In this document: one piece after another, positions 1 through 9,239 of the stretch | Position numbering within the stretch: the stretch's first letter is position 1 | How the letters are laid out: the number at the start of each line of letters is the position of its first letter | DNA from: Bradyrhizobium macuxiense | GTDB taxonomy: Bacteria > Pseudomonadota > Alphaproteobacteria > Rhizobiales > Xanthobacteraceae | DNA: 35,666 bases | NCBI RefSeq assembly: GCF_001542415.1 | Contig: NZ_LNCU01000127.1 | Span: 9,920-45,585 of the forward strand | Reading direction: 5' to 3' | Program-made: the position numbers and the translations under genes | The notes under the pieces: generated by a model | What the model was told of the DNA's origin: nothing | Databases searched by the model: none | Seen by the model: the letters and a program-made list of their open reading frames with translations, nothing else

Positions 1-542
1 AAGCCGATGTGATGGTAGCGCGGTCCGTCGCCATGGGGCGCGGTGGCGCGGGTGAAATAGAGCGCGCGGAGCCGGTTCGGACCGATCTGCGAGCCGACCG
101 CCTTGACGACGCTGGGGGCCTGGTCCTCTTCCTCGGTATGGATCTGCGAGGCCAGCGTCGAAATATCGACGGCCGGATCGGCCAGCGGCGGCATCACGCT
201 GCGAATGGTTTCGGGCGTGATGGTCGGGAAATCGCCCTGCAGGTTGACCACGATGTCGGCTGTCCCGTCCGGATCGAGGATCGTCATCGCCTCATGGACC
301 CGGTCCGAGCCGGAGGGATGGTCGGCGCGGGTCATCACCACCTCGCCGCCGGCCGCCTTCACCACGTCAGCGATCTCGGCGGTGTCGGTTGCAACCGCGA
401 CCCGGCCGATCCGCGCAGCCTCGGCCCGCCGCAGCACGTGGACGATCATCGGCAGCCCGGCGATGTCCAAAAGCGGTTTTCCGGGCAGCCGCGTAGCGGC
501 CATGCGGGCGGGAATCAGCACCAAGGTACGCGGTTCGGTCAT
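1..542 (-). CDS. kdsB: 3-deoxy-manno-octulosonate cytidylyltransferase (CMP-KDO synthetase), 3' end outside window
   Basis: KdsB activates KDO with CTP to CMP-KDO for lipopolysaccharide inner-core synthesis in the cytoplasm. The reverse-strand reading frame starts MTEPRTLVLIPARMAATRLP, which carries the nucleotidyltransferase N-terminus (IPAR-x-A-x-TRLPGKPL). It continues with VATDTAEI, a TRADHPSGSDRVHEA segment and VNLQGDFP, all typical of KdsB. About 180 residues are present; the family is about 245 to 250 residues long, so the C-terminal quarter lies beyond the left edge. The ATG at 542 is the only good start before the motif. The gene diverges from the cytochrome gene across about 200 bp. 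Confidence in the family is high. Confidence 0.95.
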   Translation of the reverse strand, partial: MTEPRTLVLIPARMAATRLPGKPLLDIAGLPMIVHVLRRAEAARIGRVAVATDTAEIADVVKAAGGEVVMTRADHPSGSDRVHEAMTILDPDGTADIVVNLQGDFPTITPETIRSVMPPLADPAVDISTLASQIHTEEEDQAPSVVKAVGSQIGPNRLRALYFTRATAPHGDGPRYHHIG

Positions 543-743
543 TCGTGTCGGGGCCCGTCCGGCCTGCGGAAATTGATGGGGAGGGGGTCAAATCCGGCGC
601 GTTTATACGGGTTGCCAGAGCGCGGGCAAACCGATATCTCAAACCTGCCTGGGGGGAGGCACGAATGGTCGATTCCCGGGTCCTTTCCCGCGGCCGTTTT
701 CCCGGCCTGAAGTTGACATTCAAGGCCCGGAGCCTGACCCACA

Positions 744-1292
744 ATGGACTCCTTCGAACTCAATAAGATTCTCGGTGCGCTTCTCGGCACCTGCATTGTT
801 GTCTTGGTGACGAGCTTTACCGCCGGTGCAGTGTTCTCTGCGAAGGAGCCGGAGAAGCCGGGTTTCGAGATCGCAGTCAAGGAAGCGGCCCCCGCTGGTG
901 GCGGCGAGGCCGCCGCGGCCAAGTCGGAGCCGATCGAGAAGCTGCTGCAGACCGCCTCGGTCGAAAAGGGCGCCGCCGCGGCCAAGAAGTGCCAGGCCTG
1001 CCACACCTTCGAGAAAGGCGGTCCGAACCGCGTCGGTCCGAACCTCTACGGCATCGTCAACGAGCCTCGTGGCGAAGGCCGCGGCTTCAACTTCTCGGCG
1101 GCCATGAAGGCCAAGGGCGGCACCTGGACCTTCGACGACCTCAACAAGTTCCTGACCAACCCGAAGGGCTTCATCCCGGGCACCGCGATGGGCTTTGCCG
1201 GCGTTCCGAAGGACAGCGAGCGCGCCGACATTATCGCCTTCCTGAACTCGAATTCGGAGCATCCCGCTCCGCTCCCGACGGCTTCGAAGTAA
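744..1292 (+). CDS. cycM: Membrane-anchored class I c-type cytochrome (CycM-like)
   Basis: This 182-residue electron carrier is probably tethered to the periplasmic face of the inner membrane, passing electrons toward an aa3-type oxidase as known for Bradyrhizobium CycM. Residues 8-30 form one uncleaved hydrophobic anchor. An Ala/Glu-rich linker follows, then a cytochrome c2-like domain. The haem-binding motif CQACH lies at residues 83-87 (C83, C86, H87 ligand), and the distal methionine ligand is probably M149 in GTAMGF. A GGAG ribosome-binding site sits at 729-732. The downstream hairpin at 1328-1353 suggests a single-gene transcript. Length and anchor match the CycM family; the symbol is by family resemblance. 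Confidence 0.92.
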   Translation: MDSFELNKILGALLGTCIVVLVTSFTAGAVFSAKEPEKPGFEIAVKEAAPAGGGEAAAAKSEPIEKLLQTASVEKGAAAAKKCQACHTFEKGGPNRVGPNLYGIVNEPRGEGRGFNFSAAMKAKGGTWTFDDLNKFLTNPKGFIPGTAMGFAGVPKDSERADIIAFLNSNSEHPAPLPTASK

Positions 1293-1327
1293 TAACGATT
1301 TGCTTTTCGCGATCATGCGCGGACGAG

Positions 1328-1354
1328 ACGGCCAGGCAATGCCTGGCCGTTTTC
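1328..1354 (+). terminator. Rho-independent terminator after cycM
   Basis: ACGGCCAGGCA and TGCCTGGCCGT form an 11-bp perfect stem around a single A. The central pairs must open to give a normal loop. TTTTC follows. The hairpin sits 36 nt past the cytochrome stop codon. Confidence 0.85.
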
Positions 1355-1514
1355 GCTTGGGCAATCGGGTGTCGCGGGACTGTTATCGGGACGTTTCGCC
1401 GCACCGACATCGTTCCCGGGTTATTATCATGAGGAAAAAGCAACGTAATTTGTCGAATCGTTGCCTTATATTGGGTCCCATGTAAGCGGGGGCCGCGAGC
1501 AGGAAAGACGAATT

Positions 1515-3416
1515 TTGGCGATCACCCGACGACATCTTCTTCAAGGCAGTGCGCTGGCCGCAATGGCTCCGGCGCTTGGGCTCAATCCCGGCTTGTCCAC
1601 GGTCACGCCGGCATTCGCGGATGACGCCCCGAACGGGCTCAAATGGCGCCACGGCCTGTCGCTCTTCGGCAACGTCAAATACCCGGCCGATTTCAAGCGA
1701 TTTGACTATGTCAATCCGGATGCCCCGAAGGGCGGTCTTGTCCGGCAAATTGCCATCGGCACTTTCGACAATTTCAATATCGTCGTCTCGGGCGTGAAAG
1801 GCTCCATCGCTGGCGGCGTCGCGATGGTCTATGAATCGCTGACGACGCCTTCGCTCGACGAAGTCTCGACCGAGTACGGATTGCTGGCGGAGGCTGCAAG
1901 TTATCCCGACGACTTCTCCTACGTCATTTACCGTCTGCGTCCTCAAGCAAAGTGGCATGACGGGGCACCCATTACCCCGGAAGACGTGATTTTCTCGCTC
2001 GGCGCCTTCAAGACGCATCATCCGATGTTTTCCGCTTATTACAGCCATGTAGTGAAGGCGGAGAAGATCAGCGATCGCGAAGTGAGGTTTGTCTTCGACA
2101 TGCCGGGCAATCGCGAACTGCCGCAGATCGTGGGCCAACTGATGATCTTGCCCAAGCACTGGTGGGAAGGCACCGATGACCAGGGCCGTAAGCGTGATAT
2201 TTCAGCGACAACGCTCGAGAAGCCGCTCGGGTCGGGACCGTATCGCATCAAGGAGTTTGTCGCGGGAAGGACTGTGACTCTCGAGCGAGTGAAGGACCAT
2301 TGGGCACACGACGTCGCGACCAATGTCGGCTGCAACAATTTCGACGAGCTGCGCTACGAGTACTTCAGGGATCCGACGGTTGCGATCGAGGCGTTCAAGG
2401 GCGATCAGATCGATTGGCGTACGGAGAACAGCGCGAAGGCGTGGGCGACCGCCTATAGTTTTCCCGCTGTCACCGACAAGCGCGTGGTGCTGGAGGAGTT
2501 TCCGAACCGCAGTTCCGGCATCATGCAAGCCTTCGCGCCGAATCTGCGTCGCGCCAAATTCGCTGATCCGCGGGTGCGCCGGGCTTTGAACTTTGCGTTC
2601 GACTTCGAGGAAATAAACAAGCAGCTGTTCTTCGGCCAATACAAGCGCATCATCAGCTACTTCGACGGTGCCGAGGAACTGATGGCGACTGGCCTGCCGC
2701 AGGACAAGGAGCTTGCCATTCTCGAACCGTTGCGTGGACAGGTGCCAGCCGAGGTATTTACGACGGCCTACACGAATCCGGTCGGTGGAAATCCCGAGGC
2801 CGTGCGTGAAAATCTCCGCGAGGCATTACGTCTGCTGAAGGAGGCCGGCTACGAGGTGCGTGACCGCAAGCTGGTGAATTCAAAGAGCGGCGAGCCCTTC
2901 TCGATCGAATTGCTGAGCGAAGATCCGAATTTCGAAAGGGTCATGCTGGCCTACAAGCCCTCGCTCGAACGGCTTGGAATGTCGGTCAGTGTGCGCACAA
3001 TTGATGCAATTCAATATGAAAACCGTCTGCGCGATTGGGATTTCGACATCGTTGTCGGGTCCTGGCCAGAATCCCTGTCTCCCGGCAATGAGCAGCGCGA
3101 ATTCTGGGGAACGAAAGCCGCGGAAGCGCCGGGATCCCGCAACATCGTCGGCATCAAGAACCCCGCGATCGACAAGCTGATCGAGCGGGTGATTTTCGCG
3201 ACGGATCGTGACGATCTTGTTGCTGCAACCAAAGCGCTCGACCGTGTGTTGTTGTGGAATCATTACGTGGTCCCGCAATGGAACTATCCCAAGGTGCGTA
3301 CGGCGCGTTGGGATCGTTTCGGTCGCCCGGATCAGATGCCGAAATACGGTCTCTCGGGATTCCCGCTGATCTGGTGGTACGACGCCGACAAGGCGGCGAA
3401 GGTCAAGCGTTCATAA
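1515..3416 (+). CDS. Extracellular solute-binding protein family 5, YejA-type (first copy)
   Basis: This is a periplasmic peptide-binding protein (SBP_bac_5, DppA/OppA superfamily) that feeds the YejBEF importer. The TTG start at 1515 is chosen because AGGAAAG lies just upstream and because it places a Tat-type signal right at the N-terminus: TRRHLLQG, then a hydrophobic stretch ending near AFA-DD. An upstream TTG at 1461 would add 18 residues before the signal. The mature protein opens with GLSLFGNVKYPADFKRFDYV, which is nearly the same block as in the next gene. Length is 633 residues, normal for YejA relatives. Hand counts on a few lines give clearly lower GC than the second copy. It may bind a different ligand from the second copy, such as murein peptides (compare YepA in Agrobacterium). 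Confidence 0.9.
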   Translation: MAITRRHLLQGSALAAMAPALGLNPGLSTVTPAFADDAPNGLKWRHGLSLFGNVKYPADFKRFDYVNPDAPKGGLVRQIAIGTFDNFNIVVSGVKGSIAGGVAMVYESLTTPSLDEVSTEYGLLAEAASYPDDFSYVIYRLRPQAKWHDGAPITPEDVIFSLGAFKTHHPMFSAYYSHVVKAEKISDREVRFVFDMPGNRELPQIVGQLMILPKHWWEGTDDQGRKRDISATTLEKPLGSGPYRIKEFVAGRTVTLERVKDHWAHDVATNVGCNNFDELRYEYFRDPTVAIEAFKGDQIDWRTENSAKAWATAYSFPAVTDKRVVLEEFPNRSSGIMQAFAPNLRRAKFADPRVRRALNFAFDFEEINKQLFFGQYKRIISYFDGAEELMATGLPQDKELAILEPLRGQVPAEVFTTAYTNPVGGNPEAVRENLREALRLLKEAGYEVRDRKLVNSKSGEPFSIELLSEDPNFERVMLAYKPSLERLGMSVSVRTIDAIQYENRLRDWDFDIVVGSWPESLSPGNEQREFWGTKAAEAPGSRNIVGIKNPAIDKLIERVIFATDRDDLVAATKALDRVLLWNHYVVPQWNYPKVRTARWDRFGRPDQMPKYGLSGFPLIWWYDADKAAKVKRS

Positions 3417-3432
3417 CGTCAAGGATCCGCGC

Positions 3433-5304
3433 ATGGTGCTATTTACCCGTCGGCACGCACTCGGTCTCGGCATCGGTGCGTTGAGTGCTGCAGGACTTCG
3501 CACAGCACCGGCAGCCGCCGACAACGGAACCGAGATGCATGGCATGTCGGTGTTCGGCGACCTGAAATATCCGGCAGATTTCAAGCAGTTCGACTACGTC
3601 AATACGAGCGCCCCGAAGGGCGGGGCCTTTTCGTTCATCCCTTCGGTGCGCGACAACAACCAGTCCTACTTCACCTTCAACTCGCTGAACGCCTACATCC
3701 TGAAGGGTGAGGGTGCGCAGGGCATGGACATGACGTTCGCGACATTGATGTCGCGCGCCAATGACGAGCCCGACGCGATGTACGGCTTTGCAGCGAAGTC
3801 GGTGCAGATCTCGCCTGACAAGCTCACCTACCGCTTCACCATGCGCCCCGAGGCGCGCTTTCACGACGGCTCGAAGCTGACCGCGCAGGACGTCGTCTTC
3901 TCGCTCACTACGCTGAAGGAAAAGGGCCATCCGCTGATCGTCGTGCAGTTGCGCGACTTCGTGAAGGCCGAGGCGCCCGACGATGCGACCGTCGTCGTGA
4001 CCTTCGCGCCCAATCGCGCTCGCGACGTGCCGCTGTTCGTTGCGAGCCGGCCGATCTTCTCCAAGGCCTATTACGCGACGCGGCCGTTCGACGAAACGAC
4101 GCTCGATACGCCGCTCGGCTCAGGGCCGTACAAGGTCGGCAAGTTCGAGGTCAATCGCTTCATCGAGTTTGATCGCGTCAAGGACTGGTGGGGCGCCGAC
4201 CTGCCGGTCAACCGCGGCAGCTACAATTTCGATACCGTGCGCTACGAATTCTATCGCGATCGCGATGTCGCGTTCGAGGGCTTCACCGCGAAGAACTATC
4301 TGTTCCGCGAGGAGTTCACCGCCCGCGTCTGGGCGACGCGCTACGATTTTCCCGCGGTGAAGGACGGCCGCGTCAAGCGCGAGACGCTGCCTGACGACAC
4401 GCCGTCCGGCGCGCAGGGCTGGTTCATCAACATGCGCCGCGACAGGTTCAAGGATGCGCGCGTGCGTGAGGCGCTGATCAACGCCTTCGACTTCGAGTGG
4501 ACCAACAAGACCATCATGTATGATGCCTATGCGCGTACCGTATCGCCGTTCCAGAATTCGGACATGGTGGCGGAAGGGCCGCCCTCTCCGGAGGAGCTTG
4601 CACTGCTCGAGCCGTTCCGCGGCCAGATGCCGGACGAAGTGTTCGCCCTGCCCTACGTGCCTCCGATGTCCGACGGCTCCGGCCAGGATCGCACGCTGCT
4701 CCGCAAGGCCGCGCAACTGCTCAACGAGGCCGGTTGTGCCATCAAGGACGGCAAGCGCGTGCAGGCGAGCGGAGAGCCGTTCACGATCGAATTCCTCGTC
4801 GATGAGCCCTCGCTGCAGCCGCATCACGGGCCCTTCATCAAGAATCTCGGGACGCTCGGCATCGATGCGACGCTCCGCGTTGTTGACCCCGTGCAGTATC
4901 GCGCCCGGGTGGACGACTTCGATTTCGACATCACCATGCAGCGCTTCAGCTTCTCGGCGACGCCCGGCGACAGCATGCGGCCGTTCTTCTCGTCGCAGGC
5001 GGCGAAGACCAAGGGCTCCTACAATCTTGCGGGCATCTCCAGTCCTGTCATCGACGCGCTGGTCGAAAAGATCATCGGCGCGAACAACCGCCATGAGTTG
5101 ACGATTGCCTGCCGCGCCTTCGACCGCGTGTTCCGCGCCGGCCGCTATTGGGTGCCGCAGTGGTATCGCAACACACATCCGATCGCCTATTGGGATCAGT
5201 TCGGTCATACCGAGAAGCTGGCGAAATACACCCAGGGCGTCGGTGCGCCTGAGAATTGGTGGTATGATGCGGCCAAGGCCGCGAAGCTCGAACAGGCGAA
5301 GTAG
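3433..5304 (+). CDS. yejA: Extracellular solute-binding protein family 5, YejA-type (second copy)
   Basis: This is a second periplasmic peptide-binding protein (623 residues) directly behind the first, with 16 bp between them and an AAGGA ribosome-binding site at 3421-3425. It starts MVLFTRRHALGLGIG, a twin-arginine signal, with likely cleavage after a PAAA segment near residue 29. The fold is the same SBP_bac_5 family, with the YejA block GMSVFGDLKYPADFKQFDYV. It is paralogous to the gene before it but not a recent copy, since many positions differ. It abuts yejB (stop to start 3 nt), so it is most probably co-translated with the permeases. Which of the two proteins corresponds to YejA of enterobacteria cannot be settled by eye. 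Confidence 0.9.
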   Translation: MVLFTRRHALGLGIGALSAAGLRTAPAAADNGTEMHGMSVFGDLKYPADFKQFDYVNTSAPKGGAFSFIPSVRDNNQSYFTFNSLNAYILKGEGAQGMDMTFATLMSRANDEPDAMYGFAAKSVQISPDKLTYRFTMRPEARFHDGSKLTAQDVVFSLTTLKEKGHPLIVVQLRDFVKAEAPDDATVVVTFAPNRARDVPLFVASRPIFSKAYYATRPFDETTLDTPLGSGPYKVGKFEVNRFIEFDRVKDWWGADLPVNRGSYNFDTVRYEFYRDRDVAFEGFTAKNYLFREEFTARVWATRYDFPAVKDGRVKRETLPDDTPSGAQGWFINMRRDRFKDARVREALINAFDFEWTNKTIMYDAYARTVSPFQNSDMVAEGPPSPEELALLEPFRGQMPDEVFALPYVPPMSDGSGQDRTLLRKAAQLLNEAGCAIKDGKRVQASGEPFTIEFLVDEPSLQPHHGPFIKNLGTLGIDATLRVVDPVQYRARVDDFDFDITMQRFSFSATPGDSMRPFFSSQAAKTKGSYNLAGISSPVIDALVEKIIGANNRHELTIACRAFDRVFRAGRYWVPQWYRNTHPIAYWDQFGHTEKLAKYTQGVGAPENWWYDAAKAAKLEQAK

Positions 5305-5307
5305 CCG

Positions 5308-6417
5308 ATGAGCGCCTATATCGCCCGTCGCATTTTCCTGATGCTGCCGACGCTGCTGGGCATTCTGTTCGTCTCCTTCGTGGTCGTGCAGTTTGCGCCC
5401 GGCGGCCCGGTCGAGCGCGTCATCGCCCAGATCAACGGCGCCGATACCGGTGGCACCTCGCGCGTCTCGGGCGGCGGTGGTGATTTCGCTGCCCAGCGCG
5501 GCCAGGGCAGCGGCGCGGCCGCCGCGATCAACTCCAAATATCGCGGCGCACAAGGGCTGGATCCCGACTTCATCAAGAAGCTCGAAGTGCAGTTCGGCTT
5601 CGACAAGCCGGCGCCCGAGCGCTTTGCGCTGATGGTTTGGAATTTCGCCCGCTTCGATTTCGGCAAGAGCTATTTCCGCGACATCAGCGTGATCCAGCTC
5701 ATCAAGGAGAAGCTGCCGGTCTCGATCTCGCTCGGGATCTGGATGACGCTGCTGACCTACCTGATCTCGATCCCGCTCGGCATCCGCAAGGCGGTGCAGG
5801 ACGGGTCGCGGTTCGACACATGGACGTCGGCGGTGATCATCATCGGCTTCGCCATTCCCGGCTTCCTGTTCGCGATCCTGCTGATCATCCTGTTCGCCGG
5901 CGGCTCGTTCTTCAACATCTTCCCGCTGCGCGGCCTCACCTCGGACGGCTGGTCGCAATTCCCCTGGTACTGGAAGATCATCGACTATTTCTGGCACCTG
6001 ACGCTGCCGATGATATCGATGGCACTCGGCGCCTTCGCCACCATGACGCTGCTGACCAAGAACTCGTTCCTCGACGAGATCCGCAAGCAGTATGTCATGA
6101 CCGCGCGCGCCAAGGGCTGCAGCGAGCGGCAGGTGCTCTACGGTCACGTCTTCCGTAACGCCATGCTGATCGTGATCGCGGGTTTCCCGGGCGCCTTCAT
6201 CCACGCCTTCTTCTCCGGCTCGCTGCTGATCGAGACCATCTTCTCGCTCGACGGCCTCGGCCTGCTCGGCTTCGAGAGCATCCTCAATCGCGACTATCCG
6301 GTTGTGTTCGGAACGCTGTTCATCTTTTCGCTGGTCGGACTCGTGGTCAATCTGATCTCCGATCTCGCTTACATGTGGATCGATCCGCGGATCGACTTCG
6401 AGGCGAGGGAGGTCTGA
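5308..6417 (+). CDS. yejB: Peptide ABC transporter permease YejB
   Basis: This is an inner-membrane permease (369 residues) of the DppB/OppB class. The N-terminus MSAYIARRIFLMLPTLLGIL carries the usual first membrane segment and is followed by QFAPGGPVE, a family hallmark. A Gly/Ala-rich periplasmic insert at about residues 50-75 is shared with enterobacterial YejB. The C-terminal half has about five membrane segments and the EAA-type loop TARAKGCSERQVLYGHVFRNA, which contacts the ATPase. The stop codon overlaps the next start (TGATG), typical of coupled permease genes. Role: one half of the transmembrane channel for oligopeptides such as microcin C in E. coli. Confidence 0.95.
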   Translation: MSAYIARRIFLMLPTLLGILFVSFVVVQFAPGGPVERVIAQINGADTGGTSRVSGGGGDFAAQRGQGSGAAAAINSKYRGAQGLDPDFIKKLEVQFGFDKPAPERFALMVWNFARFDFGKSYFRDISVIQLIKEKLPVSISLGIWMTLLTYLISIPLGIRKAVQDGSRFDTWTSAVIIIGFAIPGFLFAILLIILFAGGSFFNIFPLRGLTSDGWSQFPWYWKIIDYFWHLTLPMISMALGAFATMTLLTKNSFLDEIRKQYVMTARAKGCSERQVLYGHVFRNAMLIVIAGFPGAFIHAFFSGSLLIETIFSLDGLGLLGFESILNRDYPVVFGTLFIFSLVGLVVNLISDLAYMWIDPRIDFEAREV

Positions 6418-7601
6418 TGGCGATGCTCGCTCCCCAGCCGGTCGAGACCTCGACGCAATCGCCGCTCGGCGAGACCGTGCCCGCCACGCAGCATGCTTTC
6501 TCGCCGTCGCCGCTGAACAAGCGGCGCTGGCAGAACTTCAAGGCGAATCGTCGCGGCTACTGGTCGTTCTGGATCTTCCTTGTGCTGTTCGTGACGTCGC
6601 TGTTCGCGAACGTCATCGCCAACGACAAGCCGCTGGTCGTCAAGTATGACGGCCATTACTACTGGCCGGTGCTGTTCAGCTATGCCGAGACCACCTTCGG
6701 CGGCGACTTCGAGACCTCGGCTGATTACCGTGACCCGTACCTGCAGAAGCAGATCGCGGCCAAGGGCGGCAGCATCGTCTGGGCGCCGATCCGCTATTCT
6801 TATGACACCCGTAACCTCGACCCGCCGACCTCCGTGCCGTCGAAGCCGACCTGGATGCTGACCGAGGCCGAGTGCAAGGACGTGGTGCAGCGGAAGGGCC
6901 TGAAGGGCTGCCGCGACCTCGAATATAACTGGCTCGGCACCGACGATCAGGGGCGCGACGTGCTGGCGCGGCTGATCTATGGCTTCCGTATCTCGGTGCT
7001 GTTCGGCCTGACACTCACGATATTCTCCTCGATCATCGGCGTCGCCGCCGGCGGCGTGCAAGGCTATTTCGGTGGCTGGATCGATCTCACCTTCCAGCGG
7101 CTGATCGAGATCTGGACCGCGATTCCCTCGCTCTATCTGCTGCTGATCATCTCGGCGGTGCTGCCGCCCGGCTTCTTCATCCTGCTCGGAATCCTGCTGT
7201 TGTTCTCGTGGGTCTCGCTGGTCGGGCTGGTGCGCGCCGAGTTCCTGCGTGGGCGCAATTTCGAGTATATCCAGGCGGCGCGCGCGCTCGGCGTCTCCAA
7301 CGCCGTGATCATGTTCCGCCACCTGCTACCGAACGCGATGGTCGCGACCATGACGTTCCTGCCCTTCATCGTGTCGTCCTCGGTGATGACGCTCACCGCG
7401 CTGGACTTCCTCGGCTTCGGCCTGCCGCCCGGCTCGCCGTCGCTCGGCGAGTTGCTGTCGCAGGGCAAGGCCAATGTGCAGGCGCCGTGGCTCGGTCTCA
7501 CCGGCTTCTTCTCGGTCGCGATCATGCTGTCGCTTCTGATCTTCATTGGCGAAGCGGCGCGCGATGCGTTCGATCCGCGCAAGACATTCTCGAAGGGTTG
7601 A
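6417..7601 (+). CDS. yejE: Peptide ABC transporter permease YejE
   Basis: This is the second permease of the importer (DppC/OppC class), 394 residues from the ATG at 6417. That start overlaps the yejB stop by one base and has GGGAGG just upstream. A longer frame opens at 6375 inside yejB but is not needed. The N-terminal part has the SPLNKRRWQNFKANRRGYWS cytoplasmic segment, one membrane helix, then a roughly 100-residue periplasmic insert characteristic of YejE. The NWLGTDDQGRDVLARLIYG block and the EAA loop (AARALGVSNAVIMFRHLLPN) identify the family. It forms the pore with YejB. Confidence 0.95.
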   Translation: MAMLAPQPVETSTQSPLGETVPATQHAFSPSPLNKRRWQNFKANRRGYWSFWIFLVLFVTSLFANVIANDKPLVVKYDGHYYWPVLFSYAETTFGGDFETSADYRDPYLQKQIAAKGGSIVWAPIRYSYDTRNLDPPTSVPSKPTWMLTEAECKDVVQRKGLKGCRDLEYNWLGTDDQGRDVLARLIYGFRISVLFGLTLTIFSSIIGVAAGGVQGYFGGWIDLTFQRLIEIWTAIPSLYLLLIISAVLPPGFFILLGILLLFSWVSLVGLVRAEFLRGRNFEYIQAARALGVSNAVIMFRHLLPNAMVATMTFLPFIVSSSVMTLTALDFLGFGLPPGSPSLGELLSQGKANVQAPWLGLTGFFSVAIMLSLLIFIGEAARDAFDPRKTFSKG

Positions 7602-7604
7602 CGC

Positions 7605-9230
7605 ATGGACGCCATCAACCAGCCCCTGCTCGACGTCCGCGATCTCTCGGTCGCGTTCGGCCGCTCGGTTGCGGTCGACGGGATCTCGTTCTCGATCAAG
7701 CGCGGCGAGTGCGTGGCGCTCGTCGGTGAATCCGGCTCGGGCAAATCCGTCAGCGCGCTGTCGATCCTGAGGCTGTTGCCCTATCCGACGGCCTCGCATC
7801 CCTCGGGCGCGATCCGCTTCCGCGGCCGCGACCTGCTCACGGCGTCCGACCGGGAGATGCGCGAGGTCCGCGGCAACGACATCTCGATCATCTTCCAGGA
7901 GCCGATGACCTCGCTCAATCCGCTCCACACCATCGAATCCCAGATCGGCGAGATCCTGTCGCTGCATCAGGGCATCGGCGGCACGGCGGCGAAGGCGCGG
8001 ACGCTGGAACTGCTGCGCCAGGTCGGCATCCCCGAGCCCGAGACGCGGCTCAAGAGCTATCCGCATCAATTGTCGGGCGGCCAGCGCCAGCGTGTGATGA
8101 TCGCGATGGCACTGGCCAACGAGCCTGACCTGCTGATCGCGGACGAGCCGACCACGGCGCTCGACGTCACCGTGCAGGCGCAGATCCTGTCGCTGCTCGC
8201 GGAGATCCGCACCCGGCTCGGAATGAGCATGCTGTTCATCACCCACGATCTCGGCATCGTCCGCCGCATCGCCGACACGGTCTGTGTGATGAACAATGGC
8301 AAGATCGTCGAGCAGGGGCCGGTCGAGCAGGTCTTCACCGCGCCGAAGCACGTCTATACCCGCGCGCTGCTTGCGGCCGAGCCGAAGCCCGATCCGGCGC
8401 CCCCGCAACCCGACGCGCCGGTCGTGATGTCCGCCGACAAGCTCAAGGTCTGGTTCCCGATCAAGCGCGGCTTGCTGCGCTCCACCGTCGGCCACATCAA
8501 GGCGGTCGACGGCGTCAGCCTTGCGGTGCGCAAGGGCGAGACGCTCGGCGTCGTCGGCGAGTCCGGCTCCGGCAAGACCACGCTGGGGCTGGCGCTGTTG
8601 CGGCTGATCTCGTCGGACGGTCCGATCGTGTTTCTCGGCAAGGACATCCAGGGCCTGCGCTTCAAGCAGATGCGGCCGTTCCGCCGCGACATGCAGATCG
8701 TATTCCAGGATCCGTTCGGCTCGCTCAGTCCGCGCATGTCGGTGGCCGATATCATCGACGAGGGGCTCGAGGTGCACCAGCCGCAGCTGTCGCGCGAGGA
8801 GCGCGAGGCGCGGGTGGTGAAGGCGCTGCAGGATGTCGGCCTCGATCCCGAGTGGCGCTTCCGCTATCCGCATGAATTCTCCGGCGGCCAGCGCCAGCGC
8901 ATTTCGATCGCCCGTGCCGTCGTGCTGGAGCCGAACTTCGTCGTGCTCGACGAGCCGACCTCGGCGCTCGACATGCTGCTCCAGGCGCAGATGGTCGACC
9001 TGCTGCGCGACCTGCAGCGCAAACGCGATCTCACCTACATGTTCATCTCGCACGATCTGCGCGTGGTGGCCTCGCTCGCGAGCCACCTGATCGTGATGAA
9101 GTCAGGCAAGGTCGAGGAGGAAGGGCCGGCCTCCACGCTTTTCAAGAATCCGAAGAGCGAGTACACCCGCACGCTGTTCGCCGCAGCGTTCCGGCTTGAG
9201 ACGGACGGCGAGGGAGCGGTGGCGACGTAG
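7605..9230 (+). CDS. yejF: Double-domain ATPase of the Yej peptide importer
   Basis: This is a cytoplasmic ATPase with two complete nucleotide-binding domains in one chain (541 residues), as in E. coli YejF. The first domain has Walker A GESGSGKS (41-48), signature LSGGQRQR (157-164), Walker B and DEPTTALD (about 176-187). The second has GESGSGKT (318-325), FSGGQRQR (425-432) and DEPTSALD (about 449-456). Each domain is followed by an oligopeptide-type C-terminal extension (for example PKHVYTRALLAAEP). The start is 3 nt after the yejE stop. It is the last gene of the operon; a palindromic repeat follows. Confidence 0.95.
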   Translation: MDAINQPLLDVRDLSVAFGRSVAVDGISFSIKRGECVALVGESGSGKSVSALSILRLLPYPTASHPSGAIRFRGRDLLTASDREMREVRGNDISIIFQEPMTSLNPLHTIESQIGEILSLHQGIGGTAAKARTLELLRQVGIPEPETRLKSYPHQLSGGQRQRVMIAMALANEPDLLIADEPTTALDVTVQAQILSLLAEIRTRLGMSMLFITHDLGIVRRIADTVCVMNNGKIVEQGPVEQVFTAPKHVYTRALLAAEPKPDPAPPQPDAPVVMSADKLKVWFPIKRGLLRSTVGHIKAVDGVSLAVRKGETLGVVGESGSGKTTLGLALLRLISSDGPIVFLGKDIQGLRFKQMRPFRRDMQIVFQDPFGSLSPRMSVADIIDEGLEVHQPQLSREEREARVVKALQDVGLDPEWRFRYPHEFSGGQRQRISIARAVVLEPNFVVLDEPTSALDMLLQAQMVDLLRDLQRKRDLTYMFISHDLRVVASLASHLIVMKSGKVEEEGPASTLFKNPKSEYTRTLFAAAFRLETDGEGAVAT

Positions 9231-9239
9231 CCTTACACG

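Noticed and set aside
713..743. TTGACA at 713-718 as the -35 box of a cycM promoter
   Set aside because: The matching -10 box would fall about 17 bases later, just before or over the start codon, and no TATAAT-like sequence is there.
4120..6204. A 694-codon minus-strand open frame opposite yejA and yejB
   Set aside because: It is antisense to well-supported transporter genes. Its protein is rich in Arg, His, Asp and Gln with no recognisable domain, as expected for the shadow of GC-rich codons.
7326..9086. A 586-codon minus-strand frame opposite yejE and yejF
   Set aside because: It lies over both ATPase domains of yejF and has only low-complexity Arg/Asp/His sequence. It is a shadow frame.
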